The notes below the pieces were generated by a model that ran no database searches, was not told the origin of the DNA, and saw only the letters and a program-made list of their open reading frames with translations. Positions 18,886 through 26,868 of a DNA stretch of 64,000 nt are shown piece by piece. Position numbers and translations under genes: made by a program. This DNA comes from Haladaptatus pallidirubidus (GTDB taxonomy: Archaea; Halobacteriota; Halobacteria; Halobacteriales; Haladaptataceae): contig NZ_CP085301.1 in assembly GCF_020700235.1 (NCBI RefSeq), positions 3,348,001 to 3,412,000 on the forward strand, given 5' to 3'. Each line of letters begins with the position of its first letter. Position 1 is the stretch's first letter.

Positions 18886-20210
18886 TCGAGTTCGTCCAAA
18901 ATCGGCAGGAATTTCAACTGCACTTCGTCCCACTCGTCGTCCGGATCGCTGTCGGCGACGATGCCGTTGCCGCCGAACAGCGTCACGCGCGAGTCGGCGG
19001 TGACGCCGGAGCGAATCCCGACGGCGAACTCTCCGTCGCCGTTTGCGTCGAACCATCCGATCGGCGACGCGTACCATCCGCGGTCGAACGTCTCCGTCTC
19101 GCGGATTGTTCGCTTGGCCATCTCGGGCGGGAGACCGCCGACCGCGGGCGTCGGGTGGAGTGCCTCGACAACCGACAAAACGTGTTCGTCGCCGTCGAGT
19201 GTCGCCGAAATCGGCGTCTGAAGGTGTTGAATGTTCGATAGCCGCTTGACCTTCCGACTTGCGACGATTACCGTCTCCGCGAGCGGTTCGAGTCCGTCGC
19301 GGATGGTTTCGGCGACGAGTTCGTGTTCCTCGCGCACCTTGTCGCTTTCGGCCAGTCGTTCCGCCAGTTCGTCGTCTTTCTCGGGGGTTTCGCCCCTGGC
19401 AATCGACCCGGCGAGGGCCTCCGTCTCGACCGTCTGGCCGCGGAGCGAAACGAGACGCTCTGGCGGCGCGCCGAAAAATCCGCCCGCCGCCGTGGGTTCG
19501 AAGAGGAACCGATAGCACTCCGGGTAGGAGGTTCGCAGTCGTTCGAGCGTGTTCGGCACGGCGACGGGATTGTTCAGTTCGACTTCGAGCGCGGTCGCCA
19601 ACACGACTTTCTGTAGCTCGCCGGTGCGAATTCGTTCGGTTGCCTGTCGAACTTGCTCACCCCATTCCTCGCGCGCGGTGGTGTGGCGAGTCGCTTTCAC
19701 GCCGGGGGAATCCCCTCGTGGGCGCATTCCCGGCAGTTCGTTCAATTCGGCCCGCAGGTCTGCCAGCGTTTTTTCGACTTCGTCGGGTGACTCGTCGCGG
19801 GCGGAAACCGTGAGCCACGTCTCCGTGTCCGTTCGGGTCAACTGAATTTCGGGAAGGACGAACTCCGCGCCCGGAAAACCATCCCACGGTGCCCCCGGTT
19901 CGTGTTCGGCGTGAAACGAAAATCCGCCGAACAAGCGCGGGCGAGTCGCATCCGTTCCACCCTTGGTATCGACCGAAGCGAAGCAGTCGTTCGCTCGCTC
20001 GCGGACAGTTTCGAATCGATCGGTACCGTCCGCTGTAACGCGGGTGACAGCACCGCTCGCGGCAATTTCGAGGCCGTCGGGTGTCGTCCAGTAGATTCTC
20101 GGTGCCGGTCTACCGGCGAGAAACGCACGAAACGAAACGTCGGATATTCGGCAGGTTCGAGTTACGAGAGAACTTCCCGCCGACAGTTGACCGTCACGGT
20201 GCGGTGGCAT
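18882..20210 (-). CDS. menF: Isochorismate synthase
   Basis: Converts chorismate to isochorismate for menaquinone synthesis. The 442-residue protein belongs to the chorismate-utilising family: VRQATERIRTGELQKVVLAT (about 195-215, with the catalytic Lys), the ETEALAGSIARGETPEKDDE block, LHPTPAVGGLP (about 345-355) and DRGWYASPIGW. The N-terminal third is less conserved and the start at 20210 could be somewhat too early. It ends inside the menD start codon. The next upstream gene, sulfite-oxidase-like, ends only 33 bases away and may be in the same operon. Confidence 0.94.
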   Translation of the reverse strand: MPPHRDGQLSAGSSLVTRTCRISDVSFRAFLAGRPAPRIYWTTPDGLEIAASGAVTRVTADGTDRFETVRERANDCFASVDTKGGTDATRPRLFGGFSFHAEHEPGAPWDGFPGAEFVLPEIQLTRTDTETWLTVSARDESPDEVEKTLADLRAELNELPGMRPRGDSPGVKATRHTTAREEWGEQVRQATERIRTGELQKVVLATALEVELNNPVAVPNTLERLRTSYPECYRFLFEPTAAGGFFGAPPERLVSLRGQTVETEALAGSIARGETPEKDDELAERLAESDKVREEHELVAETIRDGLEPLAETVIVASRKVKRLSNIQHLQTPISATLDGDEHVLSVVEALHPTPAVGGLPPEMAKRTIRETETFDRGWYASPIGWFDANGDGEFAVGIRSGVTADSRVTLFGGNGIVADSDPDDEWDEVQLKFLPILDELE

Positions 20211-20243
20211 TGAGAGAGAACTCAGGAGCGGTAGCCCTTCAGC

Positions 20244-20840
20244 CTAACTATATCGCTCCTCATTCCACGGATTTGCGGTGTTAGAATAACCCCGTTTCTC
20301 CCAGTATCCTCGTTTCAACTCGGTGAGAAATTCGACCCTGTTCACCCACTTCGCCCCCTTGTAGGCGTATTTGTGTGGGGTGAGTACTCGAAGCGGGCCG
20401 CCGTGTTCGCGCGGAAGCGAGTCGCCGTCGAATTCCCACGCGAAGAGCACTTCATCGCGCATGCAGTCGGAAAGCGGGAGATTCGTCGTGTAATCGTCGA
20501 GCGCGGAGAACATGACGTGAACCGCGTCGTCTTCGACACCCGCTAGTTCAGCGAGAGTAGGGAATGTGACGCCCGTGAACGCACAGTCGAACTTGCTCCA
20601 GCCCGTGACGCAGTGAAAATCCTGCTTCTGCGTTTCGCTCGGGAGGTCTCGGAACTCGTCCCACGAGAAGGTGAGTTCGTTCTCGACCGCGCCAGTCACC
20701 GAAAACTCCCACGTTTCCGAATTCCAATCGGGGGTGCTTCCCTTAGAAAGGACGGGAAACTTGCTCGTCTCGCGCTGTCCGGGCGGAAGTCGCTCGCCGC
20801 CGAATTCCTGGTGGAGGTGCGTAACGTCCGTGATGCTCAT
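20244..20840 (-). CDS. Sulfite-oxidase-like molybdopterin oxidoreductase
   Basis: A 198-residue enzyme of the sulfite oxidase/YedY molybdopterin fold. The Mo-coordinating Cys is in DFHCVTGWSKFD (about residue 78). Other family features are WEFSVTGAVENELTFSWDEF at the N terminus, the GDSLPREHGGPLRVLTPH motif (about 140-157) and YKGAKWVNRVEFL. There is no signal peptide, haem or Tat motif, so it is probably cytoplasmic. Substrate unknown. Only 33 bases separate it from menF downstream. Confidence 0.92.
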   Translation of the reverse strand: MSITDVTHLHQEFGGERLPPGQRETSKFPVLSKGSTPDWNSETWEFSVTGAVENELTFSWDEFRDLPSETQKQDFHCVTGWSKFDCAFTGVTFPTLAELAGVEDDAVHVMFSALDDYTTNLPLSDCMRDEVLFAWEFDGDSLPREHGGPLRVLTPHKYAYKGAKWVNRVEFLTELKRGYWEKRGYSNTANPWNEERYS

Positions 20841-21078
20841 GGACGAACACAGCGGACGCGATAACGTCAGTGTAACGACTGCGGAGCGAACGCGGAAATG
20901 GAACGAGCGTGCAAATAAATGCGCGAGCGGAACGAACGCAGAGGTACCGCAGGAGTAGAATAACCGCGATTACGATTCCGGAAAGCAGTCCTTATCCTTG
21001 CGTAACCGCTGTATCGAAGTCTGATGAGCCGGTACTCGCTGAATAACAAAGGACGATGTGACGCATAGCAATTGACGC

Positions 21079-21369
21079 ATGTCCGAGTCAGAACAACAGA
21101 CGAGAATGCGCGAAGGTCCGACGATGGAGGCAGCGGAGGAATCGACACGCGACGTAGCGATACTCGCATCTGGCGCCTCCGTTCTCCTCGCGTGGCACCA
21201 GTATTTCCTCAGAGGGAACAAAGAACGGGGCCTCTTTATCGGTTTGTGGCCGCCGACCATCCTCGCGTTCGCTAGCTACTTCAACCAGAAGCGGATGGAA
21301 CAGCGCCTCGAATCCATGAAACCGAGCAGTATCATCGATTCGATCGACCAGATGTTCGGTAGCCGCTAA
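21079..21369 (+). CDS. Small membrane-associated haloarchaeal protein
   Basis: A 96-residue protein with two hydrophobic segments (about 25-42, VAILASGASVLLAWHQYF, and about 52-67, GLFIGLWPPTILAFASYF) in an acidic, otherwise soluble-looking frame. The C-terminal helix is charged (NQKRMEQRLESM). No known family recognised. A hairpin with a U run 35 bases downstream may be its terminator. Confidence 0.7.
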   Translation: MSESEQQTRMREGPTMEAAEESTRDVAILASGASVLLAWHQYFLRGNKERGLFIGLWPPTILAFASYFNQKRMEQRLESMKPSSIIDSIDQMFGSR

Positions 21370-21403
21370 AACGTAGACGGAAAATTTTCCTTTCTTCAGC
21401 GCC

Positions 21404-21420
21404 ATAGCGGCGCGCTATTT
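21404..21420 (+). terminator. Hairpin terminator candidate
   Basis: ATAGCG (21404-21409), loop GCG, CGCTAT (21413-21418) form a perfect six-pair stem followed by T residues, 35 bases after the stop of the small membrane-protein gene. The following 60 bases are A+T-rich. Confidence 0.45.
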
Positions 21421-21550
21421 CTAAAATTACAACCTTTTACACGCATTTTAAGAAAATGAATTTATAGAATCGTAATTTCTGTTTCACAACCGTCGTACTA
21501 TCTACCCGTCAGACTTAAGAACACCCCTCCCGAAGCCCTCAAATGTTCCA

Positions 21551-21766
21551 ATGCCAAAGGTAGAGATCACCGTCCCAGAGCACCTCGAAATGCAAATCGC
21601 CCAGATGGTCGAACAGGGTGAGTTCGTCAACCGTGAAGAAGCAATCGAGGATTTGCTTGCAACCGGTCTCAAGGCATACAAGACGAGTGGGCCGATGGAC
21701 AACGACCGAGAACCGGGTCTCGAAGACGAGGGGATGATGGGTCACGAAGACGAGTACGTCTTCTAA
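21551..21766 (+). CDS. Ribbon-helix-helix (CopG/Arc-type) regulator
   Basis: A 71-residue DNA-binding protein. The ribbon strand PKVEITVPEHLEMQI followed by two helices (AQMVEQGEF; NREEAIEDLLATGLKAY) is the classic ribbon-helix-helix layout, which works as a dimer contacting the DNA major groove. The acidic tail (about 50-71) is typical of haloarchaeal members. No partner toxin gene is next to it, so it is more likely a stand-alone regulator than an antitoxin. The next gene, UPF0058, begins 70 bases downstream. Confidence 0.88.
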   Translation: MPKVEITVPEHLEMQIAQMVEQGEFVNREEAIEDLLATGLKAYKTSGPMDNDREPGLEDEGMMGHEDEYVF

Positions 21767-21836
21767 CGCCGTTTTCACCTCGACGTGTGAATAGTTCTCA
21801 GAAACTCTTAAACCGCATAGCTACCAATTTGAGCCT

Positions 21837-22115
21837 ATGCATAAAGACGACCTCCTCGAGCTCCACGAACAGATGGTCACCATCATGGAGTACTTCAAGG
21901 AACAAGACGACATTCCGAGCGGCGCGTTCGACGCGTACGATCAACTCGACGTGGATCCCTCGCACGTTCACAAATCCAAGAGCGAACACAAACACGCGGT
22001 CTTCGTGCTCGGAAACTCGCTCGCGAGCGTGATGAGCGAGGACGAGTTCAGCGAGGCCGGTCGAATCGGCAAGCGAATGGAAGAACTCGCCGACGACGCC
22101 GAGAGCAAAATCTGA
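21837..22115 (+). CDS. UPF0058-family protein
   Basis: A 92-residue all-helical protein of the UPF0058 family, widespread in haloarchaea and of unknown function. Family features are the start MHKDDLLELHEQMVTIMEYF, KSEHKHAVFVLGNSLASVM (about 47-65) and the acidic C-terminal helix. No catalytic motif is visible. Downstream of the ribbon-helix-helix gene in the same direction; a shared transcript is possible. Confidence 0.9.
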   Translation: MHKDDLLELHEQMVTIMEYFKEQDDIPSGAFDAYDQLDVDPSHVHKSKSEHKHAVFVLGNSLASVMSEDEFSEAGRIGKRMEELADDAESKI

Positions 22116-22337
22116 TCTTTCAAACGACGCGACGTGCCGTTTCGAGAACTCGAAACGGCACAGCACGCAGGTATCCCTCGACCGAACTGTGAGTGCAATC
22201 CGTCTACGTCGGAGCGCAGAACCGTGGTCGAACGCGGATTCGATGTGGGCGACTGCAGGTATTTTTCCTGAAACTCCCACGACGGATGCGTTCCGGCAAC
22301 CCGAAAGTATTTGAGGGGGATTCCGTTTTGACGTAAT

Positions 22338-24287
22338 ATGGATGCGCGCACGGTCGAACAGATAACCGAGTGGGACTCACGCCCCTTTTCCGGAGGCTTC
22401 GAGGCACTGAGAGACCTCGCCGACGCCGACTTTTCCGGTGCAGTCAAAGCGGATGGCGCGTGGCTGTTCATGTTGAACGGTCGCGTCGTCGGCGTTTTCG
22501 GTGGAAATCTCGACAGCTTCGAGGATGCCAACGGAACGGCGTTCGAAGCCCCACACCCCTCGCTTCCGCTGTTGTTCAGCATGCAGGAGCGAGGCGGAAA
22601 GACGCAGGCGAAATACTACACCAACGACACGTCGCTCGACGAGGCGTGCAGTACGCTCGCCTCGAACAATTTCACGGGGTACGTCGAACTCAGCGAAAAC
22701 GTCCTGAGCGGCGACTACTACGTCGTTTATCACGGTGGCCGTTCGATGAACGTCGCCTACGTCGGCGAAAGCGAGAAACTGTTGACTGAGGACGAAGCGT
22801 TCGAGCGCGCGAACGACGAAGTCGGGATTTACGAAGTCGTCGCCGCGGACGTGGACATCATCGACGTTCCGGAGCCGGAAACACCGCCGGAACCCGAACC
22901 GACGCCTGCTCAGAGCCAACAATCGGAGTCTGACTCCGGTTCGAAAACGGAATCCGAACCAGAGCCAGTTTCCGACTCGACACCGAAATCCGCCGACGAT
23001 TCGGCGGCATCCGCTCCGAGCGACAGTCAGCCTGCCCAGTCATCGCAAGCGTCCTCTCCGCAGACGCCGGAGGGCGAATCGGCGCAAAATCAGAAATCCT
23101 CCAGACGAGCGTCTTCGGAAGCAGACCGGGAAACGAAGCAGTCCCAACCGACCAAGTCAGCTCAGTCGTCCGGCCCCGCGGGCGAAACGAAGACGCCTGC
23201 TTCCTTTTCCGACGAACAGCAGTGGCGGGAGACGACGACGATTCCGTCGCTCGACCCCGAAAAAAGCAGTTCCTCGAAACCCCGCGAAACGGGCGTCAAA
23301 CAGCGGCGAAACACGCGACAGTCACCTCAGCGCCAGGCGCAGAATCGAACTCCCAGCGGCGCTTCCGCTTCCAACCGTGCGAAGGAACTGGAAGCCGAAC
23401 TGTCCGCGCGCGCGGAGAAAATCGAGGCCCTCCAGACAGAACTCAAATCCGTCGAAGTGGAGCGCGACGAGCTAAAACAGGAACGCGACCGATTGCAGAA
23501 CGAACTCGACCAACTGCGAACCGAACTCCAAACGGTGCGACAGAGCAGTCCCGCCGCGACTGCGGAGCGACAGATTACGCCACAGCAGGCGTTTACCGAA
23601 ACGAACCTGTTCGTCCGCTACGGGTCGAAAGGCAAAGGAACGCTGGCCGACGCGGCGGCGGGCGAGGCGAATCGGGAGACAATCGAATCCAATCTGAAAC
23701 TCGAATATCACACGCGGTTCGACGTGGACGGCGTCGCGGTTGATGGCAAAGAGTACGAAACCTTCCTCCACGAGTCGATGGAGTATCAGTTCGTCTCCTG
23801 GCTGGTCGTTGACCTACTGTACGAAATCATCGAAACCGGCCACCAGCGCGGACTCAAAGACCTCTTCGACGCGATTCAGGAAATCGACCGAGCGGAACTT
23901 CAGGGCACACTATCTGTGGAGGCCGAAGAAGGCGACGAACGCGAACTGTCGTTCGACATTATCCTCCGCGACCGAATGGGCAATCCGCTCGTCGTGGCGA
24001 ACATCAACGATTCGCGCGACCCGGCGACCGGAGAGATGCTCGGGTCGCTCGTGGACGCATCGAGCGACGTTGCCAGCGCGAACAACGAACTCAGCGCGGC
24101 GTTCCAAGTCACGAAGAGCTTCTTCGAACCGGCGGCGCTGGAGACGACGGAGGACGCAACCAGTGGCGGACTGCTAACGCGAGAAAAACGAGAAAGTTTC
24201 GTCAAGCTATCCCGCAAACGGGGATACCATCTCTGTTTGGTCGAATCGCGTAACGGCGAATTCCACCTAACCGTTCCAGAACTCTAA
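22338..24287 (+). CDS. Long coiled-coil protein with N- and C-terminal alpha/beta domains
   Basis: A 649-residue protein. Residues 1-180 are an N-terminal domain with two related halves, FSGAVKADGAWLFMLNGRVV near 33 and FTGYVELSENVLSGDYYVVY near 118. Residues about 180-345 are a Pro/Ser/Glu-rich, probably disordered linker, and about 345-405 a heptad coiled coil (AEKIEALQTELKSVEVERDE). Residues about 410-649 are an alpha/beta domain with ELSFDIILRDRMGNPLVVAN. That strand pattern recalls a PD-(D/E)xK nuclease core lacking the catalytic Glu and Lys; this is an impression. The protein resembles an uncharacterised haloarchaeal family (possibly DUF7527). It may bring proteins together or act in regulation. 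Confidence 0.8.
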   Translation: MDARTVEQITEWDSRPFSGGFEALRDLADADFSGAVKADGAWLFMLNGRVVGVFGGNLDSFEDANGTAFEAPHPSLPLLFSMQERGGKTQAKYYTNDTSLDEACSTLASNNFTGYVELSENVLSGDYYVVYHGGRSMNVAYVGESEKLLTEDEAFERANDEVGIYEVVAADVDIIDVPEPETPPEPEPTPAQSQQSESDSGSKTESEPEPVSDSTPKSADDSAASAPSDSQPAQSSQASSPQTPEGESAQNQKSSRRASSEADRETKQSQPTKSAQSSGPAGETKTPASFSDEQQWRETTTIPSLDPEKSSSSKPRETGVKQRRNTRQSPQRQAQNRTPSGASASNRAKELEAELSARAEKIEALQTELKSVEVERDELKQERDRLQNELDQLRTELQTVRQSSPAATAERQITPQQAFTETNLFVRYGSKGKGTLADAAAGEANRETIESNLKLEYHTRFDVDGVAVDGKEYETFLHESMEYQFVSWLVVDLLYEIIETGHQRGLKDLFDAIQEIDRAELQGTLSVEAEEGDERELSFDIILRDRMGNPLVVANINDSRDPATGEMLGSLVDASSDVASANNELSAAFQVTKSFFEPAALETTEDATSGGLLTREKRESFVKLSRKRGYHLCLVESRNGEFHLTVPEL

Positions 24288-24583
24288 GCTTCGGGTTTTT
24301 CGCCGATTTTCATCGTGTCGAGTTTGTCGGTGATTTCCGTCAATTTCTCGTCGAGTTCGGCGACGAACTCCTCGGTTCGGTCGGTCGTGATTGCGCCCTG
24401 ATTCGAGGGCGAGATGAGATTTTCTTCTTCGAGGACACGGAGAGAGTATCGAACCTTGTGGTGGGGATAGCCCGTCTCGTTCGACATCTTGACGATGCCG
24501 ATGGGCTCGTTTTCGATAACCATCTTCAGGACCTGCAAGTGGCGTTCCAGCATATCGACTTCCTTCTCCAGTCGATCTATCAT
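24284..24583 (-). CDS. Helix-turn-helix regulator, small haloarchaeal type
   Basis: A 99-residue protein. Residues 1-20 form a helix; then VIENEPIGIVKMSNETGYPHHKVRYSLRVL EEE is a winged-helix-like DNA-binding unit (the recognition helix near HHKVRYSLRVL); the last 35 residues form a coiled-coil helix (ELDEKLTEITDKLDTM). This is the layout of small dimeric repressors. The ATG at 24583 fits a TATA element at 24611-24616. A longer in-frame reading covers the promoter and is rejected. Its stop (24284-24286) overlaps the stop of the coiled-coil protein gene, so the two transcripts overlap at the ends. Confidence 0.85.
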   Translation of the reverse strand: MIDRLEKEVDMLERHLQVLKMVIENEPIGIVKMSNETGYPHHKVRYSLRVLEEENLISPSNQGAITTDRTEEFVAELDEKLTEITDKLDTMKIGEKPEA

Positions 24584-24588
24584 GGCAT

Positions 24589-24679
24589 GTGTTAACTTGT
24601 CTTTGAACCTTTTAAAGGTTGTTGTCCGCATCGCATGCAAAAGTGCAGATAAGGGATTTTTAATGAGACGAGTTAACAC
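24589..24679. promoter_or_regulatory. Promoter with near-palindromic TATA element and flanking inverted repeats
   Basis: The TATA element of the small regulator gene lies inside the near-palindrome AACCTTTTAAAGGTT (24607-24621). On either side, GTGTTAACT (24589-24597) and AGTTAACAC (24671-24679) form an exact inverted repeat. The first lies just upstream of the gene start and the second about 80 bases farther up. This is the expected look of an autoregulated promoter, where the encoded dimer would bind the GTTAAC sites and block or loop the promoter. No binding has been shown. Confidence 0.6.
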
Positions 24680-24808
24680 TTCCGGCTTGCGTGCGATAGT
24701 ATCGCCGAATCTGCAACAATCGGGACGAATCGAACTCGTTGTATACACGTTCGTGTGTTATACCTCTTCGAAGACGGTGATCGATTGGGTGATGCGAGAA
24801 AAATAACC

Positions 24809-24925
24809 GTGGCTATCGTCGGTTCGCGACTCGGCGACGAGAGCAAAGGCCGCGTCGACGACGCCGTCTACGCCGTCAACCCGGTGCGAGAGAAAACCGT
24901 CCTACCGGCGAATCCGCTGGAGTGA
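24809..24925 (+). pseudogene. Possible 5' remnant of a purA-like gene
   Basis: A short open frame of 38 codons starts with VAIVGSRLGDESKGRVDD, close to the P-loop start of adenylosuccinate synthetase (typically VTIVGSQLGDEGKG). The similarity stops there; the next 20 residues look unrelated and the frame closes. Adenylosuccinate synthetase is over 400 residues, so this is not a working gene. It may be the stump of an old duplicate or a recombination scar. The match is short, so chance is possible. Confidence 0.4.
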
Positions 24926-24959
24926 GCGAATTTCTGCTTCCAATTTTCACTCTCGTTTC

Positions 24960-25376
24960 TTATTCGACCGCCGTGAGGTAGATTGCGACCAGCGCAAATC
25001 CGATTCCCGCGACCTTTCGCGCGGTTAGCGGTTCGTCGAGAAACGCGATGCCGAGAACCGAACTCGTCGCGATGAACAGGCCGAAAATCGGTACGACGAT
25101 GCTGACCGGGCCGGTCGCTAACGCGCGATAGTATGCGAGAATACCGATTGCCAGAAACCCGCCAGCGAGGTACATGTACGGTGCTTTGTCGCTCACGAGA
25201 TACGGAACGACCTGCTCGCCTTCGTACATCGTCACCGCGAGGGCCGCGACGACGAGCATACCGTTCGCAACCAGCGCAGCCACAGTATCCGGAATGTCCT
25301 GCGTTGCGATGCTGACCAGCGGTGGCAGTGCTGTGTAGCCGACGAGGGCGACGATCGCCCACCCGATGTAGTTCAT
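24960..25376 (-). CDS. Half-size EamA/DMT-family transporter
   Basis: A 138-residue membrane protein with about five helices and the family end GLFIATSSVLGIAFLDEPLTARKVAGIGFALVAIYLT. Drug/metabolite transporters usually have two such EamA repeats (about 300 residues); one repeat alone suggests a small multidrug-resistance-like form that works as a dimer. Substrate unknown. The ATG at 25376 is preferred to an in-frame start at 25406 because it begins directly at the first helix (MNYIGWAIV). Confidence 0.85.
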   Translation of the reverse strand: MNYIGWAIVALVGYTALPPLVSIATQDIPDTVAALVANGMLVVAALAVTMYEGEQVVPYLVSDKAPYMYLAGGFLAIGILAYYRALATGPVSIVVPIFGLFIATSSVLGIAFLDEPLTARKVAGIGFALVAIYLTAVE

Positions 25377-25477
25377 GAAGGTGCGTTTCGCGCAGGGGGA
25401 AAGCAACGTTTCGAAAGCGGAAATGCCGACCCGTCGAACCCGTCACGTTTTTGCCCCGTCCCTTCGTGCACCTGGAT

Positions 25478-25663
25478 ATGAAGAAATCCCTGATGGACAT
25501 CATCTGCTGTCCGCTGGATAAACAGGAACTCGAACTCGACGCCCGGCAGGAAGAAGCGGAGGAAGTCATCTTCGGAACGCTCACCTGTACGCAGTGCGGC
25601 GAGCGCTATCCCATCGAAGACGGGATCCCAAACCTCCTCCCGCCGGACATGCGCGAAGCCTGA
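25478..25663 (+). CDS. Trm112-like zinc protein
   Basis: A 61-residue protein of the Trm112/UPF0434 family. It starts MKKSLMDIICCPLDKQELEL, with a zinc-binding Cys pair, has a second pair at CTQCGERY, and ends YPIEDGIPNLLPPDMREA, the family signature. In eukaryotes and archaea Trm112 binds and activates several methyltransferases acting on tRNA, rRNA and release factor. The ATG at 25478 is chosen because the longer start at 25451 adds nine residues not found in the family. Confidence 0.92.
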   Translation: MKKSLMDIICCPLDKQELELDARQEEAEEVIFGTLTCTQCGERYPIEDGIPNLLPPDMREA

Positions 25664-25696
25664 ACATTTTTATAACTTTAGTGAAAGGAGAGAATC

Positions 25697-26251
25697 GTGT
25701 CGGAAACCCTGTCTATTCACGTCAACCGCGATGGTTTGCACCACATCGACGTAGCGCAGTCGTTCGAAACCGACGACTCGTTCACCATCGCGCTCAAAAA
25801 TCACGGAGCGCCGATTCACGCCCATCTCCATTTGGACGATGACCTCTCGGAAGCGGCCTCGCTCGGCGCGACGAACCACTACGTCAAGGCGGACGACACC
25901 CGCCACGTCACCGTTACAGTTCGGGATGCACCCGCTAGCGGCAAACTGAAAATTGTCACCGGCTACGGTGCCGAAACCGCCTACGTGGACGTGGAGATTC
26001 ACGAACTCGACGAACAACAAGATTCAATCCCGGTTGACGAATCACTCTCGAAACCGCAGCGACGGCATTCAGCGAGAACCGAATCGGCGAGTTCGAACGT
26101 GGTGAAAAATCTCCCGCTCATCCTTCTCGGCCTGTTCGCGGTGGTGCTGGCGTTCGGCGCGGGATTGGTCGTGGACGGCGGCGTCGCGCTATTCGGCGCG
26201 CTCGTCGTGTTGGCCGGTCTCGGGGCGGCGGCCTATTTCCTGCTTCAGTAA
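25697..26251 (+). CDS. Membrane-anchored beta-domain protein, haloarchaeal conserved type
   Basis: A 184-residue protein. Residues 1-115 form a beta-rich domain with no signal peptide (HVNRDGLHHIDVAQSFETDD near the start, LHLDDDLSEAASLGATNHYV in the middle). A Ser-rich linker follows and two C-terminal membrane helices close the protein (about 135-158 and 160-182). The N-terminal domain is presumably cytoplasmic. It resembles an uncharacterised haloarchaeal family (possibly DUF7524). The GTG at 25697 starts the conserved domain. It lies 33 bases after the Trm112-like gene and upstream of a gene pair leading to cysS. Confidence 0.72.
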   Translation: MSETLSIHVNRDGLHHIDVAQSFETDDSFTIALKNHGAPIHAHLHLDDDLSEAASLGATNHYVKADDTRHVTVTVRDAPASGKLKIVTGYGAETAYVDVEIHELDEQQDSIPVDESLSKPQRRHSARTESASSNVVKNLPLILLGLFAVVLAFGAGLVVDGGVALFGALVVLAGLGAAAYFLLQ

Positions 26252-26327
26252 CCGTCTCTCCATCTGACAACCGTACTCCTACCGGCAACCGTATTCCTTT
26301 TGCGCGTACGCTTCGTCCGCGTCTGTA

Positions 26328-26825
26328 ATGTCACTCGCTGAAACCACTCGGGAAGCGGTTCGCCGCCACCCCTTCCTCTATTCGGCGCTTCGCGCCGGCG
26401 TCCTGAACTACACCGCGACCGCCCGATTTCTGTCCGACGAAATCGGCGACGACACCGACGCGATTGCGACCGCACTGAACCGATTTTCGGACGACGTTTC
26501 CGCGTACCGTACCGACGCGCGGGACGTTCGCGTCACCATGCGGAGCGGATTCGGGGAGTCGGACGAGAATCCACTTCTCACGGTCGGCGATGCTGAATTC
26601 TCCCCGAATTCGGGGTCCCTGACCGCGGTGCTCGTCACGGGGACCGTCGATGCGACCGTCCTCTCTCACGTCCTCTCTCGACTCATTACCGTCGGGATTT
26701 CCGTCGTCGCCGCCGCCGTCGCCGACGAATCGCTCGTCGTCGTCGTCGGACGCCGGGACGGCGCGAACGCGGTTCGCGCCGTCGAGAACGCGCTCGATTC
26801 GGTTCCGGAACTCGGCGGGCGATGA
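26328..26825 (+). CDS. Conserved haloarchaeal protein with HTH- and ACT-like parts
   Basis: A 165-residue protein. The N-terminal 60 residues look like a small helical unit (ETTREAVRRHPFLYSALRAG; YTATARFLSDEIGD), possibly DNA-binding. The C-terminal 90 residues have the beta-alpha-beta pattern of an ACT-like domain (SLTAVLVTGTVDATVLSHVL; GISVVAAAVADESLVVVVG). A regulator responding to a small molecule is a reasonable guess. It resembles an uncharacterised family (possibly DUF7523). It sits 43 bases upstream of cysS. Confidence 0.75.
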   Translation: MSLAETTREAVRRHPFLYSALRAGVLNYTATARFLSDEIGDDTDAIATALNRFSDDVSAYRTDARDVRVTMRSGFGESDENPLLTVGDAEFSPNSGSLTAVLVTGTVDATVLSHVLSRLITVGISVVAAAVADESLVVVVGRRDGANAVRAVENALDSVPELGGR

Positions 26826-26868
26826 CGCTTCCGACGATTTAAAACGGTTGCTCATTCTACGATTCCCC

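Noticed and set aside
21551..22115. Toxin-antitoxin pair made of the ribbon-helix-helix protein and UPF0058
   Set aside because: UPF0058 is a widespread conserved family without toxin features, and the 70-base gap and acidic helical sequence do not fit a toxin.
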